Positions 1 to 7,049 of a stretch of DNA of 7,241 bases are shown here, one piece after another (position 1 is the stretch's first letter; each line of letters begins with the position of its first letter). The DNA is from Sulfurimonas sp. Its GTDB lineage: Bacteria > Campylobacterota > Campylobacteria > Campylobacterales > Sulfurimonadaceae. A program made the position numbers and the translations under genes. Under the pieces are notes generated by a model, which was not told where the DNA came from, searched no databases, and was given only the letters and a program-made list of their open reading frames with translations. Location of the stretch: NCBI GenBank assembly GCA_015663215.1, contig DQSP01000280.1:1-7241 (forward strand), in the 5' to 3' direction.

Positions 1-138
1 CCACTTGCTATTGCTAATGTAAATATCGCATCATTATATGAGTGTAAACCTAGAGTTGTTACAGCTTTAGTATTTGTCTCTTCATGTCTATTCTTGGGAG
101 TTGTATTTATCGCACTGAAACTACTTAACTATCTTTAG
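1..138 (+). CDS. C-terminal end of a membrane transporter, probable AEC (auxin efflux carrier) family
   Basis: Frame 1 is open from the window edge to a TAG stop and gives 45 residues; the start lies outside the window. The fragment begins PLAIANVNIASLYE, followed by a hydrophobic stretch (about residues 20-45, VVTALVFVSS onward) that would be the last transmembrane helix, and ends KLLNYL. A Pro-Leu-Ala/Asn segment, then a short polar turn with KPR, then a final helix beginning V..ALVFVSS resembles the C-terminus of AEC family permeases, inner-membrane carriers of organic anions (malonate or auxin-type efflux). That is recognition from memory of a short tail, so the family is moderately supported and the substrate is unknown. 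It converges on selO with only 7 bp between stop codons and no convincing terminator hairpin. Confidence 0.6.
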   Translation, partial: PLAIANVNIASLYECKPRVVTALVFVSSCLFLGVVFIALKLLNYL

Positions 139-145
139 GGCACCT

Positions 146-1585
146 CTAAGAAGAACAAGAGAGTTTAAGATTTTTTGAACTCATTGGTACTGGTTTTGTA
201 AGGTACTCTAAGTCTAGATGCTCATCAAAAGGCTTATATGCTACTGTGAGTAAATCATCTATCATACTAAAGTCATCTGCTTGTGCTTTTTCTATCGCTT
301 CTTGGAGTATATGATTTTTAAGTATATATTTTGGATTTACAGCTAACATTTTTTCGTGTCGTTTTTTTATTGCTAAATCTTCTTTGGCTAAACGCGATTC
401 ATACATATCTAACCATTTCTCTAGATACTCTCTGTTGATACAGATATCTAATATAGGTGATTTATCTCCATTAAAACGGGAGAGTTTTCTAAAAAAGAGC
501 GTATAGTCAACACTAGCCATCTCTAAAGATCGTAGAAGTTGATACAAAAGATCTTTATCATCCTCATCTTCCTTCTCTAAACCCATCTTTGCTTGCATTA
601 TCTTATTGTACTCTTTCTCTAGCATAGGGCGAAATATATCATCTAAAATCTCATCCATCTCATCATAGTTTATGATAGGTGAGAGTGCTACTGCTAAACG
701 CTCTAAGTTCCAGTGTGCAGTTGCTGGTTGGTTTGAGAAACGATACTGACCATCTCTATCTGTTTCATTACAGATATTCTCTTTTTTGTAGTCATCTAAA
801 AAGGCAAAAGGACCATAGTCGATAGTGCGTCCATCTATGCTCATATTGTCTGTATTCATAACACCATGATTAAAACCTACACTCTGCCAAGATGCTATTG
901 TTGATGCTGTATTTTTTACTATCTCAGCATACATTTTCAAGTAAGCACTCTCTACCCCTTTAAGATGAGGAAATGACTCTTCTATCACATAATCAGCAAG
1001 TGTTTTTAGTTTTGAATGCTCTCCCGTAGAGTTAAAGTACTCAAATGTTCCAAAACGCACCCATGTAGGAGAAAGTCTTAACACTATTGCACCCTTCTCC
1101 CATCTTTTACGTGGGACATCTGTATCACTCCCAATGAGAGCAAGTGCTCGTGTAGTACTTATACCTAAACCATACATTGCCTCACTTAGGAGATACTCTC
1201 TTATACTAGAACGAAGAACTGCACGACCATCACCCTGACGCGAGTACTCAGTTAAACCTGCACCCTTAACTTGTAAGTTCCACCCATTTACCTTACCAAG
1301 GTTTATAGCACGACCATCACCTAAACGCCCAGCAAAATGTCCAAACTGATGTCCAGAGTAGCACATGGCAAAAGTCTCACTCCCCTCTAGTTTTAAAGAG
1401 CCATTGATAATATCAACAAGTTTTTCATCAAGATTCAAATCTTCATCAACTCCTAGAAGTTTTGCAGCATCTTGTGAAGCTGAAATAAGAAAAGGGTTTT
1501 TAAGAGGTGTTGGTTCTACTTTAGTGTAAAAAGGAGGTTCTAGTTCTAAGTATGGGGTCTTGAGTTTTAGGTTTGAGAATTTCAT
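146..1585 (-). CDS. selO: Protein adenylyltransferase SelO (YdiU family pseudokinase)
   Basis: Full-length 479-residue SelO. The family has a protein-kinase fold that binds ATP in a flipped orientation and transfers AMP, not phosphate, to Ser/Thr/Tyr of target proteins; E. coli and Pseudomonas members are linked to redox homeostasis. Visible signatures in order: YSGHQFGHFAGRLGDGRA (76-93), VKGAG with Lys107, SIREYLLSEAM with Glu130, RLSPTWVRFGTFE with Arg170, then GVMNTDN (241-247) and DYGPF (256-260). By alignment with Pseudomonas SelO (constant offset of 6 residues), Asp246 is the catalytic residue, and Asn247 and Asp256 bind metal. The protein ends SCSS; vertebrate SELENOO ends C-Sec-S-S, so Cys477 occupies the selenocysteine position. 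The start is supported because conserved N-terminal text (PYLELEPPFY, then PTPL) begins within 30 residues. No clear Shine-Dalgarno precedes the ATG. All key residues are present, so it should be active; the targets are unknown. Confidence 0.96.
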   Translation of the reverse strand: MKFSNLKLKTPYLELEPPFYTKVEPTPLKNPFLISASQDAAKLLGVDEDLNLDEKLVDIINGSLKLEGSETFAMCYSGHQFGHFAGRLGDGRAINLGKVNGWNLQVKGAGLTEYSRQGDGRAVLRSSIREYLLSEAMYGLGISTTRALALIGSDTDVPRKRWEKGAIVLRLSPTWVRFGTFEYFNSTGEHSKLKTLADYVIEESFPHLKGVESAYLKMYAEIVKNTASTIASWQSVGFNHGVMNTDNMSIDGRTIDYGPFAFLDDYKKENICNETDRDGQYRFSNQPATAHWNLERLAVALSPIINYDEMDEILDDIFRPMLEKEYNKIMQAKMGLEKEDEDDKDLLYQLLRSLEMASVDYTLFFRKLSRFNGDKSPILDICINREYLEKWLDMYESRLAKEDLAIKKRHEKMLAVNPKYILKNHILQEAIEKAQADDFSMIDDLLTVAYKPFDEHLDLEYLTKPVPMSSKNLKLSCSS

Positions 1586-1684
1586 AAAGTAGTTTTATCA
1601 AAAGCGAGATTAAACTGGGCTACAATAATTTTTTAGCTTCCCTTTTAGAGGATAAATTTAAGATAAATTCACTAAAATCAGCTT
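1586..1684. promoter_or_regulatory. Divergent intergenic region between selO and the SagB-like gene
   Basis: This 99-bp AT-rich gap must hold the promoters of both divergent genes. On the plus strand TACAAT at 1621-1626 is a reasonable -10 box for a transcript with a leader of about 50 nt. A second plus-strand candidate, TAAAAT at 1673-1678, would place the transcription start at or next to the ATG at 1685. No -35 box is obvious, which is normal for Campylobacterota sigma-70 promoters. GATAAATT occurs twice, at 1651-1658 and 1662-1669, in the same orientation and 11 bp apart. No convincing -10 box for selO was found on the minus strand. These are eye calls on AT-rich DNA and could be chance. 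Confidence 0.35.
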
Positions 1685-3244
1685 ATGAATAAAAACTTAC
1701 AAACAGTATTTAATTACCATCAAACAACAAAACACTCACAACAGAGATATGCTCGTTCTCTTGGCTATATGGATTGGAAAACGCAGCCTAATCCTTTTAG
1801 AAACTATAATGGAGCAGACTCTTTTCTTCTGCCTCTTGCCATAGAGAATGCAACTCCTCCCTATCATCTTCTTGACTCAGACCTACCCCCTGCTCCTCTT
1901 TTAAAAGAGTCACTTTCTCAACTTTTACAGTTTTCCATGGGAATTGCTGCTTGGAAAGTCTCAGGAGATAGTTCTTGGGCTGTTAGATGCAATGCTTCTA
2001 GTGGTAACCTTCATCCGACTGAAACTTATCTCATTGCACCACCTACTTTAGAGGAGCAAAAAAACAGAACAACTGTTTTTCACTACACACCTAAAAATCA
2101 TGGTCTTGAGATATTAAGTTCATTTGAGACAAGTTTTTGGGAGAGACTTCCTAAAGACAGTTTTCTTATAGGCCTCTCAGGTATCTCATGGAGAGAAGCT
2201 TGGAAATATGGCGAGCGTGCGTTTAGATATGTAAACCTTGATGCAGGTCATGCCCTGCAATCTATTAGAGTATCTGCTAAGATGTTGGGATGGAAAGTTA
2301 CTCCTCTTACAAGTGTGAGTAATAGTGACATTGAAACTCTTTTAGGGCTCTCTCAAGAAAAAAGATTTTTTGAGAGAGAGCATGCCGATATGCTTTTTGT
2401 AGTTTCCCCTGAAGTAGTCGATAGTACTTTAAATATCCAAACACTGCTTGAAAATGTTCCACTTGTCTTTGATGGCATAGCAAATAAACTGAGTCCTACT
2501 ATGGAGAATTGGGAGATAATAACAGAGGTGGAAAATGCAACTTCTGTCATGCAAATATCTCAAAAAAATGTACCAATCGCAAAAGTACTTCCAGAACCTA
2601 CACAAGAAGCTAAAAAAGTAATCATGCAAAGAAGAAGTATTCATGTGATGGATAAGGTTCGTTCTGTTATAACTAAAGATGAGTTTCATACACTTTTAGC
2701 AGGTTGTGTAAATTCACTTGACGGCAAAGAAAACGCAGCACATTTGGCTATATTCATTCACCGTGTAAAAGAGTATGAGTCTGGTATTTATATACTTATT
2801 CGAAATGAGAGAGATAAAGAAGCACTCAAAGAGCAGATGTTCACCACGTTTAAGTGGCAAGAGTGTGAATTTCCTGGTCTATATCTTTTAGATGAAAGAG
2901 ATGCGATGGTAACGAGTCAAACGATTAGCTGTGCACAAGAAATAGCAAGTGATGGTGCGTTTAGTCTTGGGATGTTATGTAACTTCTCAGAGCAGTTAAA
3001 TACTTATGGTGCACACAGATACAAAGAACTCTACTGGGAGTGTGGTGCTATAGGGCAGCAACTTTATCTTGATGCAACTTCAATGGGTCTCAGTGGAACA
3101 GGAATAGGATGTTTCTTAGATGATATGATGCACTCTCTCCTTGGTTTAAAATCAGATAAGTTTCAAGTTCTGTATCACTTTACAGTTGGAAGAGGTTATG
3201 TTGATAGTCGCATCCAAACGCAAGATGCATATGAAGAGAGATAA
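1685..3244 (+). CDS. Tandem nitroreductase-fold protein, SagB/ThcOx-type dehydrogenase family
   Basis: This 519-residue protein has two nitroreductase-like halves. The N-terminus YHQTTKHS (11-18), followed by the DW..QPNPF region (30-38), is typical of SagB/ThcOx-type proteins. Half one (about 75-245) carries ASSGNLHPTETYLI (104-117) and the helix region RYVNLDAGHALQSIRVSAKMLGWK (181-204, written here only for its D..GHALQS core). Half two (about 305-510) carries RRS at 316-318, the usual FMN-phosphate-contacting motif, and a parallel helix with ECGAIGQQLYLDATSMGLSGTG (start 452), ending FTVGRGYVDSR. Nitroreductases normally work as homodimers with FMN at the interface, so a fused pseudo-dimer is plausible. 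Known SagB/ThcOx members oxidise azolines to azoles in RiPP toxins, but no YcaO cyclodehydratase, precursor peptide or exporter lies nearby, so the substrate is unknown. No Shine-Dalgarno precedes the ATG; the conserved YH..TKH motif starting at residue 11 argues against a later start. No signal peptide; cytoplasmic. Confidence 0.85.
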   Translation: MNKNLQTVFNYHQTTKHSQQRYARSLGYMDWKTQPNPFRNYNGADSFLLPLAIENATPPYHLLDSDLPPAPLLKESLSQLLQFSMGIAAWKVSGDSSWAVRCNASSGNLHPTETYLIAPPTLEEQKNRTTVFHYTPKNHGLEILSSFETSFWERLPKDSFLIGLSGISWREAWKYGERAFRYVNLDAGHALQSIRVSAKMLGWKVTPLTSVSNSDIETLLGLSQEKRFFEREHADMLFVVSPEVVDSTLNIQTLLENVPLVFDGIANKLSPTMENWEIITEVENATSVMQISQKNVPIAKVLPEPTQEAKKVIMQRRSIHVMDKVRSVITKDEFHTLLAGCVNSLDGKENAAHLAIFIHRVKEYESGIYILIRNERDKEALKEQMFTTFKWQECEFPGLYLLDERDAMVTSQTISCAQEIASDGAFSLGMLCNFSEQLNTYGAHRYKELYWECGAIGQQLYLDATSMGLSGTGIGCFLDDMMHSLLGLKSDKFQVLYHFTVGRGYVDSRIQTQDAYEER

Positions 3245-3256
3245 AAAGAAAGAGGA

Positions 3257-3283
3257 ATAAAGTAAGTTTAAAACTTACTTTAT
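3257..3283. terminator. Palindromic hairpin between convergent genes, terminator candidate
   Basis: Arms 3257-3269 and 3271-3283 are perfect reverse complements around one central A; folded, this gives 12 pairs with a 3-nt loop. Only two pairs are G-C, so the stem is weak for its length. Read from the minus strand it is followed by a pyrimidine-rich tract (TCCTCTTTCTTTTTA), as expected for a terminator of the tkt operon. Read from the plus strand the tail is only CTTTG, so termination of the SagB-like transcript there is less sure. The tkt stop codon TAA (3275-3277) sits inside one arm. Confidence 0.55.
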
Positions 3284-5191
3284 CTTTGCTACAATTGATT
3301 CTGCTGTAAAACCAAACTTCTCAAAAAGTTGTCCCGCTGGAGCTGAAGCACCAAAAGTATCCATAGCTATTACAGTGTCTGCAAGTCTATACCACTCTAA
3401 ACCACGAGCAGCTTCAATAGCTACAGTCTTTGTTCCCTCTTTGATGATAGAACTCATATATGAACTATCTTGTTCAATGAAAAGATCGTAACATGGAACA
3501 GATACAACATTTGCTTTTATGCCCTCTGCATTTAGAGTCTCTTTAACTTTAAGTGCTAACTCAACTTCAGAACCTGATGCCATAAGAGTGATAGTAGCAT
3601 TTTCATCACTAGCTAGTAAATAACCACCACGACTTGCTTCACCTTCTACTGCTTTTGGAAGTACTGATAGGTTTTGGCGAGAGCAAACAAACGCAGATGG
3701 AGATTTTCTCATCGCTAATGCAGTTTTCCATGCCTCAATATTCTCAGCCCCATCAGCTGGACGCCATACATAAAAGTTCGGTAGTGCACGAAACTGTGAA
3801 AGGTGCTCTATTGGTTGGTGAGTTGGTCCATCTTCACCTACACCTATACTATCATGTGTCCAGATAAAGAACTGCTGTATTCCAGTAAGAGCGGCTATAC
3901 GAGCAGCAGGTTTTAGGTAGTCTGAGAACACAAAGAATGTAGCTGAAAATGGCATAAGGGGACCATAAAGAGCCATCGCATTTACAATAGATGCCATCGC
4001 ATGCTCACGAATACCAAAGTAGATATTTCTACCCTTTGGATAAACTCCCATGTCCGTTAAGTTTGTCTTATTAGATGGGCTTAAATCAGCTGAACCACCT
4101 ACGAAACCTGGAATTCCTCTTGCAATAGCATTCATAATCTTTCCATTAGTACCACGAGTTGCTTCACTTTTGTCAAACGTAGGATACTTAATACGAGAAA
4201 AATCAGGGTTTTGTAATCCTGCTAGTGCTTCGTTTTGCTCCATTAATGGAAGAGTTTTTTGTCTATGAATCCACTCACGTTCCAGTAAGTCACCATGCTC
4301 AATAGCACATCTAAATCTCGCTAAAATATCTTCAGGAACAAAAAACTTTTTAGCTGGGTCAAACCCTGCATCTGCTTTTGCTTTTGCTATAATTTCATCA
4401 CCAAGAGGAGCACCATGTGCATGATGTGAACCCTCTAGTGCACTTGCACCTTTAGCGATGATAGTATTTGCGATGATGATAGTCGGTTTTGTGTTGAGTT
4501 TAGCTTGGATTATTGCATCATTAATCTCATCAAAATCATGTCCGTCTATTTCTATAACATCCCAGCCTTGAGACTCAAAACGCATAGGAATATTTTCAGA
4601 AATACTTAGCTCAGTACTTCCTTCAATAGTAATATTATTTGAATCATAAATAAGAATCAGGTTATCTAGCTTGTTGTGTCCTGCAATTGAACAAGCCTCA
4701 TAAGAAAGACCCTCTTCTAAATCACCATCTCCACATAAACAGTATACGGTATGGTCAATTAACTCTGCAGTATCAGAGTTTACCTGAGCCCCGACAAACT
4801 TAGATGCCATAGAAAAACCAACAGCGTTTGCTACCCCCTGACCAAGAGGACCAGTTGTAATCTCAATACCTTTAGTATGACCGTATTCTGGATGACCGGG
4901 AGTTAGAGAATCAAGTTGACGAAAGTTTTTTAAGTCCTCTACTTCTAAGCCGTATCCCCATAGATAATAAAGAGAATAGATAAGACCCGTTGCATGTCCA
5001 CCTGAAAACACTAGTCTATCACGGTTCAACCAATCTGGATTTTTGGGGTTATGATTTAAGTGTTCACCTAAAACAACTGCAATATCTGCTAATCCCATTG
5101 GTGCACCTGGGTGACCTGAGTTAGCTGCCTGAACCATATCTGCTGCTAAAAATCTTATGCTATCGGCCATTTTTTGACGTGTTTGATTCAT
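3275..5191 (-). CDS. tkt: Transketolase
   Basis: Transketolase is a cytoplasmic thiamine-diphosphate enzyme that moves two-carbon ketol units between sugar phosphates in the non-oxidative pentose phosphate pathway, supplying ribose-5-phosphate and erythrose-4-phosphate. The 638-residue protein is complete and slightly shorter than the E. coli enzymes (about 663). Visible motifs: SGHPGAPMG with His27, FSGGHATG with His66, TGPLGQG (113-119), the TPP/metal motif GDGDLEEG with Asp155 and Asn185, HAHGAPLG with His259, the catalytic glutamate Glu396 in IREHAMA, and THDSIGVGEDGPTHQP (445-460) with His458. Asp155 and Asn185 fall at the same numbers as in E. coli transketolase. HPGAPMG and the HDS...GPTHQP motif identify transketolase rather than the related DXP synthase. 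It is last in the minus-strand operon, 12 bp after ispA, with a Shine-Dalgarno overlapping the ispA stop, and is followed by a hairpin over its own stop codon. Confidence 0.97.
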   Translation of the reverse strand: MNQTRQKMADSIRFLAADMVQAANSGHPGAPMGLADIAVVLGEHLNHNPKNPDWLNRDRLVFSGGHATGLIYSLYYLWGYGLEVEDLKNFRQLDSLTPGHPEYGHTKGIEITTGPLGQGVANAVGFSMASKFVGAQVNSDTAELIDHTVYCLCGDGDLEEGLSYEACSIAGHNKLDNLILIYDSNNITIEGSTELSISENIPMRFESQGWDVIEIDGHDFDEINDAIIQAKLNTKPTIIIANTIIAKGASALEGSHHAHGAPLGDEIIAKAKADAGFDPAKKFFVPEDILARFRCAIEHGDLLEREWIHRQKTLPLMEQNEALAGLQNPDFSRIKYPTFDKSEATRGTNGKIMNAIARGIPGFVGGSADLSPSNKTNLTDMGVYPKGRNIYFGIREHAMASIVNAMALYGPLMPFSATFFVFSDYLKPAARIAALTGIQQFFIWTHDSIGVGEDGPTHQPIEHLSQFRALPNFYVWRPADGAENIEAWKTALAMRKSPSAFVCSRQNLSVLPKAVEGEASRGGYLLASDENATITLMASGSEVELALKVKETLNAEGIKANVVSVPCYDLFIEQDSSYMSSIIKEGTKTVAIEAARGLEWYRLADTVIAMDTFGASAPAGQLFEKFGFTAESIVAKIK

Positions 5192-5200
5192 CTCTTATTT

Positions 5201-5205
5201 TCCTT
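5201..5205 (-). promoter_or_regulatory. Shine-Dalgarno of tkt overlapping the ispA stop
   Basis: Read on the minus strand, AAGGA lies 9 nt before the tkt ATG. Its first two bases are part of the ispA TAA stop (5204-5206). Ribosomes finishing ispA would stop on the tkt initiation site, which suggests translational coupling and fixes the tkt start. Confidence 0.7.
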
Positions 5206-6049
5206 ATTTATGTCGGTTTATGTATTTTGTTAGTAAAGAAGAGAGTTCACTTTGTAAACTCTCATCAAAACTAAGCATTTCATTTGTTAGCTCGTTTGCT
5301 AAGTCATTTGCTTCTTTTAAACTTGCATCAAGTCCCAAAATAGTCACAAAACTATTTTTATCTTCATCGTTATTTGTCAGTTTACCTGCTTCTTCACTTG
5401 ACTGCGTTACATCCAAGATGTCATCTTGTATCTGAAAAAGAAGTCCTAGTTTTATACCAAAGTCATAAAGCGTGTCTGCTACATCATCGCGACCAACTAT
5501 AATAGCACCCATTTTCATTGAAGCTGCTATAAGTTTAGCAGTTTTGTTTGTATGAAGGATTCTAATATCTTCTACTTTGAGAGGTTTATTCTCAAAGTAG
5601 CAGTCTATGGCTTGACCCAGAACCATACCGTTTAGTCCACCATTAGTTGCTAACTCTCGGATGAGTTTCACACGAGTTGCATCTGAAAAAGGTGCATTAG
5701 CTAAAACTTCAAAAGAGTAAGTATTTAAAGCATCTCCTGCAAGGATTGCTGTTACTTCATCAAAAGTCACATGAAGTGTAGGGTTTCCACGACGAAGTGG
5801 TGAGTCATCCATAGCCGGCAAATCGTCATGAATGAGTGAATAAGTATGAAGCAGTTCTATAGCAAACGCTGCATGCCGTGCTGAGTCTAACATCAAAGGG
5901 TTGTAAGCTTTTACTACACCGAGTAAAAGAGCAGGACGAAATCGTTTTCCACCCGCTATAAGCATATTTTGTAAAGCATCTTCATATGTCGGATGAATAC
6001 TCTGTGAAGTAGGTAAGTTATCGCTTAAGAATTGCTCAAATTTTTGCAT
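5204..6049 (-). CDS. ispA: Short-chain polyprenyl diphosphate synthase, farnesyl diphosphate synthase type
   Basis: This enzyme condenses isopentenyl diphosphate with dimethylallyl and geranyl diphosphate to make C15 farnesyl diphosphate, the precursor for quinone side chains and undecaprenyl carrier lipid. The 281-residue length is normal. GGKRFRPALLLG (33-44) is the substrate-binding loop. The first Asp-rich motif is IHDDLPAMDD (73-82), of the bacterial form with two extra residues, followed by RRGNPTLH. The second is FQIQDDILD (205-213). GQAID (145-149) and the HTNKT motif (166-170) are also present. Tyr70, five residues before the first Asp, matches E. coli IspA (AYSLIHDD) and favours a C15 product; a C20 product cannot be excluded by eye. 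It is third in the operon, 19 bp after the PDZ gene, and no good Shine-Dalgarno is visible before its ATG, so translation may depend on coupling from upstream. A polyprenyl synthase next to transketolase is the arrangement I recall for C. jejuni. Confidence 0.94.
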   Translation of the reverse strand: MQKFEQFLSDNLPTSQSIHPTYEDALQNMLIAGGKRFRPALLLGVVKAYNPLMLDSARHAAFAIELLHTYSLIHDDLPAMDDSPLRRGNPTLHVTFDEVTAILAGDALNTYSFEVLANAPFSDATRVKLIRELATNGGLNGMVLGQAIDCYFENKPLKVEDIRILHTNKTAKLIAASMKMGAIIVGRDDVADTLYDFGIKLGLLFQIQDDILDVTQSSEEAGKLTNNDEDKNSFVTILGLDASLKEANDLANELTNEMLSFDESLQSELSSLLTKYINRHK

Positions 6050-6068
6050 ATGAAATTGTACGGTTATT

Positions 6069-7049
6069 CTACTTAATATTTACAAAAAATTGGAAATTTC
6101 TTCGTGAAAAAAGAAGTGAAGAGAACTCTTTGAAGTTTTCTATGTATATAAGGAGTTCTTCTTGGTTTTTCACCTTGACACCATTAACTTGAAGTAGTTG
6201 ATCACCTACAAGTAAACCATACTTCAAAAAATGCTCTGAGAGTCCTACTATATGAAGTGTATCATCAAAGTAGATGCCTTTATGTTCTAAAAATGTATCG
6301 CTTATATCTCCACCGCCATATCGCTTAGAACTAACTACTTTAAAAGTCATCAACTTCTTATCGCGTTTTATTTTAATGGTATGATGTGAGCCAACTTTAG
6401 AGAAAAGAACACTACGCATAAAAACTGATGCTGCTTGTACTTTTTTACCATCGAACTCGACTATACAGTCATCTTTTTGTAATGGATTGTTTTCTAAGTA
6501 TGGGTTTGAAGCACTTACAATCACAAAACCTTTCTCATTTTTCACACGAATCCCGATGCTGGCATATGTTGCCGGTTGGGAGGAAAGAAATCTTTTAATA
6601 TACTCTTTAGCAATCACCCCACGAGGTGTTGCAATACCCTCTAACGAACAACAGCTACTTGTAACGAGTGCAGGGTTTTTAAAGTTTGTAGTATATACAG
6701 CTAAAGAATTTAAACCTATTTGATTTTTGAGAATTTTTCCCTCTTTAGATACTCTGTCGTTTACTATAGCACTACCAAGTTGCAAGTGCATATTTATAGA
6801 AAATGGATAATGAAACTTTTTCTTATCCTCTATAAGATAAAGCGAAAGAAAAGGGTCATATTTAAGTATTTTAGCTTTTGGTTTATCTTTTGAGTAGACA
6901 AGAAGCTTATTATTTTGTACAGGTATATAAAGAGAATTGTTTTGAATTGTATGTGAATCTTTGATTTTTTCTATACATGAGAAGTAACCACCTTGACAGG
7001 CATAAATATTTAATAGTAAAAAATTTGCAAGAACAAATAGGCGTAACAC
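6069..7049 (-). CDS. Secreted protein with two PDZ-like domains, family known only as periplasmic protein in Campylobacterota
   Basis: 326 residues starting with GTG. Residues 1-17 are a short hydrophobic export signal (LFVLANFLLLNIYA) followed by Cys18; IYA|C resembles a signal peptidase I site or an imperfect lipobox (Tyr at -2). The next 100 residues are beta-rich with no motif I recognise. Then comes SSCCSLEGIATPRG (131-144), with a vicinal Cys pair, and KEYIKRFL. A first PDZ-like domain spans about 163-240 (SIGIRV, FVIVSASNPYLENNPLQKDD, IVEFDGKKV). A second spans about 257-326 (HIVGLSEHFLKYGLLVGDQL, LQVNGVKV). No serine-protease triad or GNSGG motif is visible, so it is not an active HtrA. 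PDZ domains bind C-terminal peptides, so a periplasmic scaffold or adaptor is the cautious inference. The start is set by a strong Shine-Dalgarno 7 nt upstream and the ybaB stop directly before it. It corresponds by position to C. jejuni Cj1643, as I recall. Confidence 0.8.
   Translation of the reverse strand: MLRLFVLANFLLLNIYACQGGYFSCIEKIKDSHTIQNNSLYIPVQNNKLLVYSKDKPKAKILKYDPFLSLYLIEDKKKFHYPFSINMHLQLGSAIVNDRVSKEGKILKNQIGLNSLAVYTTNFKNPALVTSSCCSLEGIATPRGVIAKEYIKRFLSSQPATYASIGIRVKNEKGFVIVSASNPYLENNPLQKDDCIVEFDGKKVQAASVFMRSVLFSKVGSHHTIKIKRDKKLMTFKVVSSKRYGGGDISDTFLEHKGIYFDDTLHIVGLSEHFLKYGLLVGDQLLQVNGVKVKNQEELLIYIENFKEFSSLLFSRRNFQFFVNIK

Noticed and set aside
135..149. Short hairpin (TTAGGG / CCTCTAA) between the convergent transporter and selO stops
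   Set aside because: The stem is 6-7 pairs with G-T wobbles and no T-run follows directly on either strand, so it is not a convincing terminator.
2353..2689. Two minus-strand open frames of 65 and 86 residues inside the SagB-like gene
   Set aside because: They overlap each other and a strongly supported gene, lack recognisable domains, and look like antisense shadows.
3634..4268. Plus-strand open frames of 77 and 72 residues inside tkt
   Set aside because: They are antisense to conserved transketolase motifs, with composition that mirrors the complementary codons.
3275..5191. DXP synthase, suggested by the adjacent isoprenoid gene ispA
   Set aside because: The HPGAPMG, GPLGQG and GEDGPTHQP motifs and His259/His458 identify transketolase; position next to ispA is not enough to call DXS.
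5220..5435. Plus-strand Ser-rich open frame inside ispA
   Set aside because: It is antisense to the ispA C-terminus; the Ser/Lys bias comes from the opposite strand's codons.
6487..6723. Plus-strand 78-residue open frame inside the PDZ gene
   Set aside because: No domain and no ribosome site; it is a shadow of the PDZ gene.
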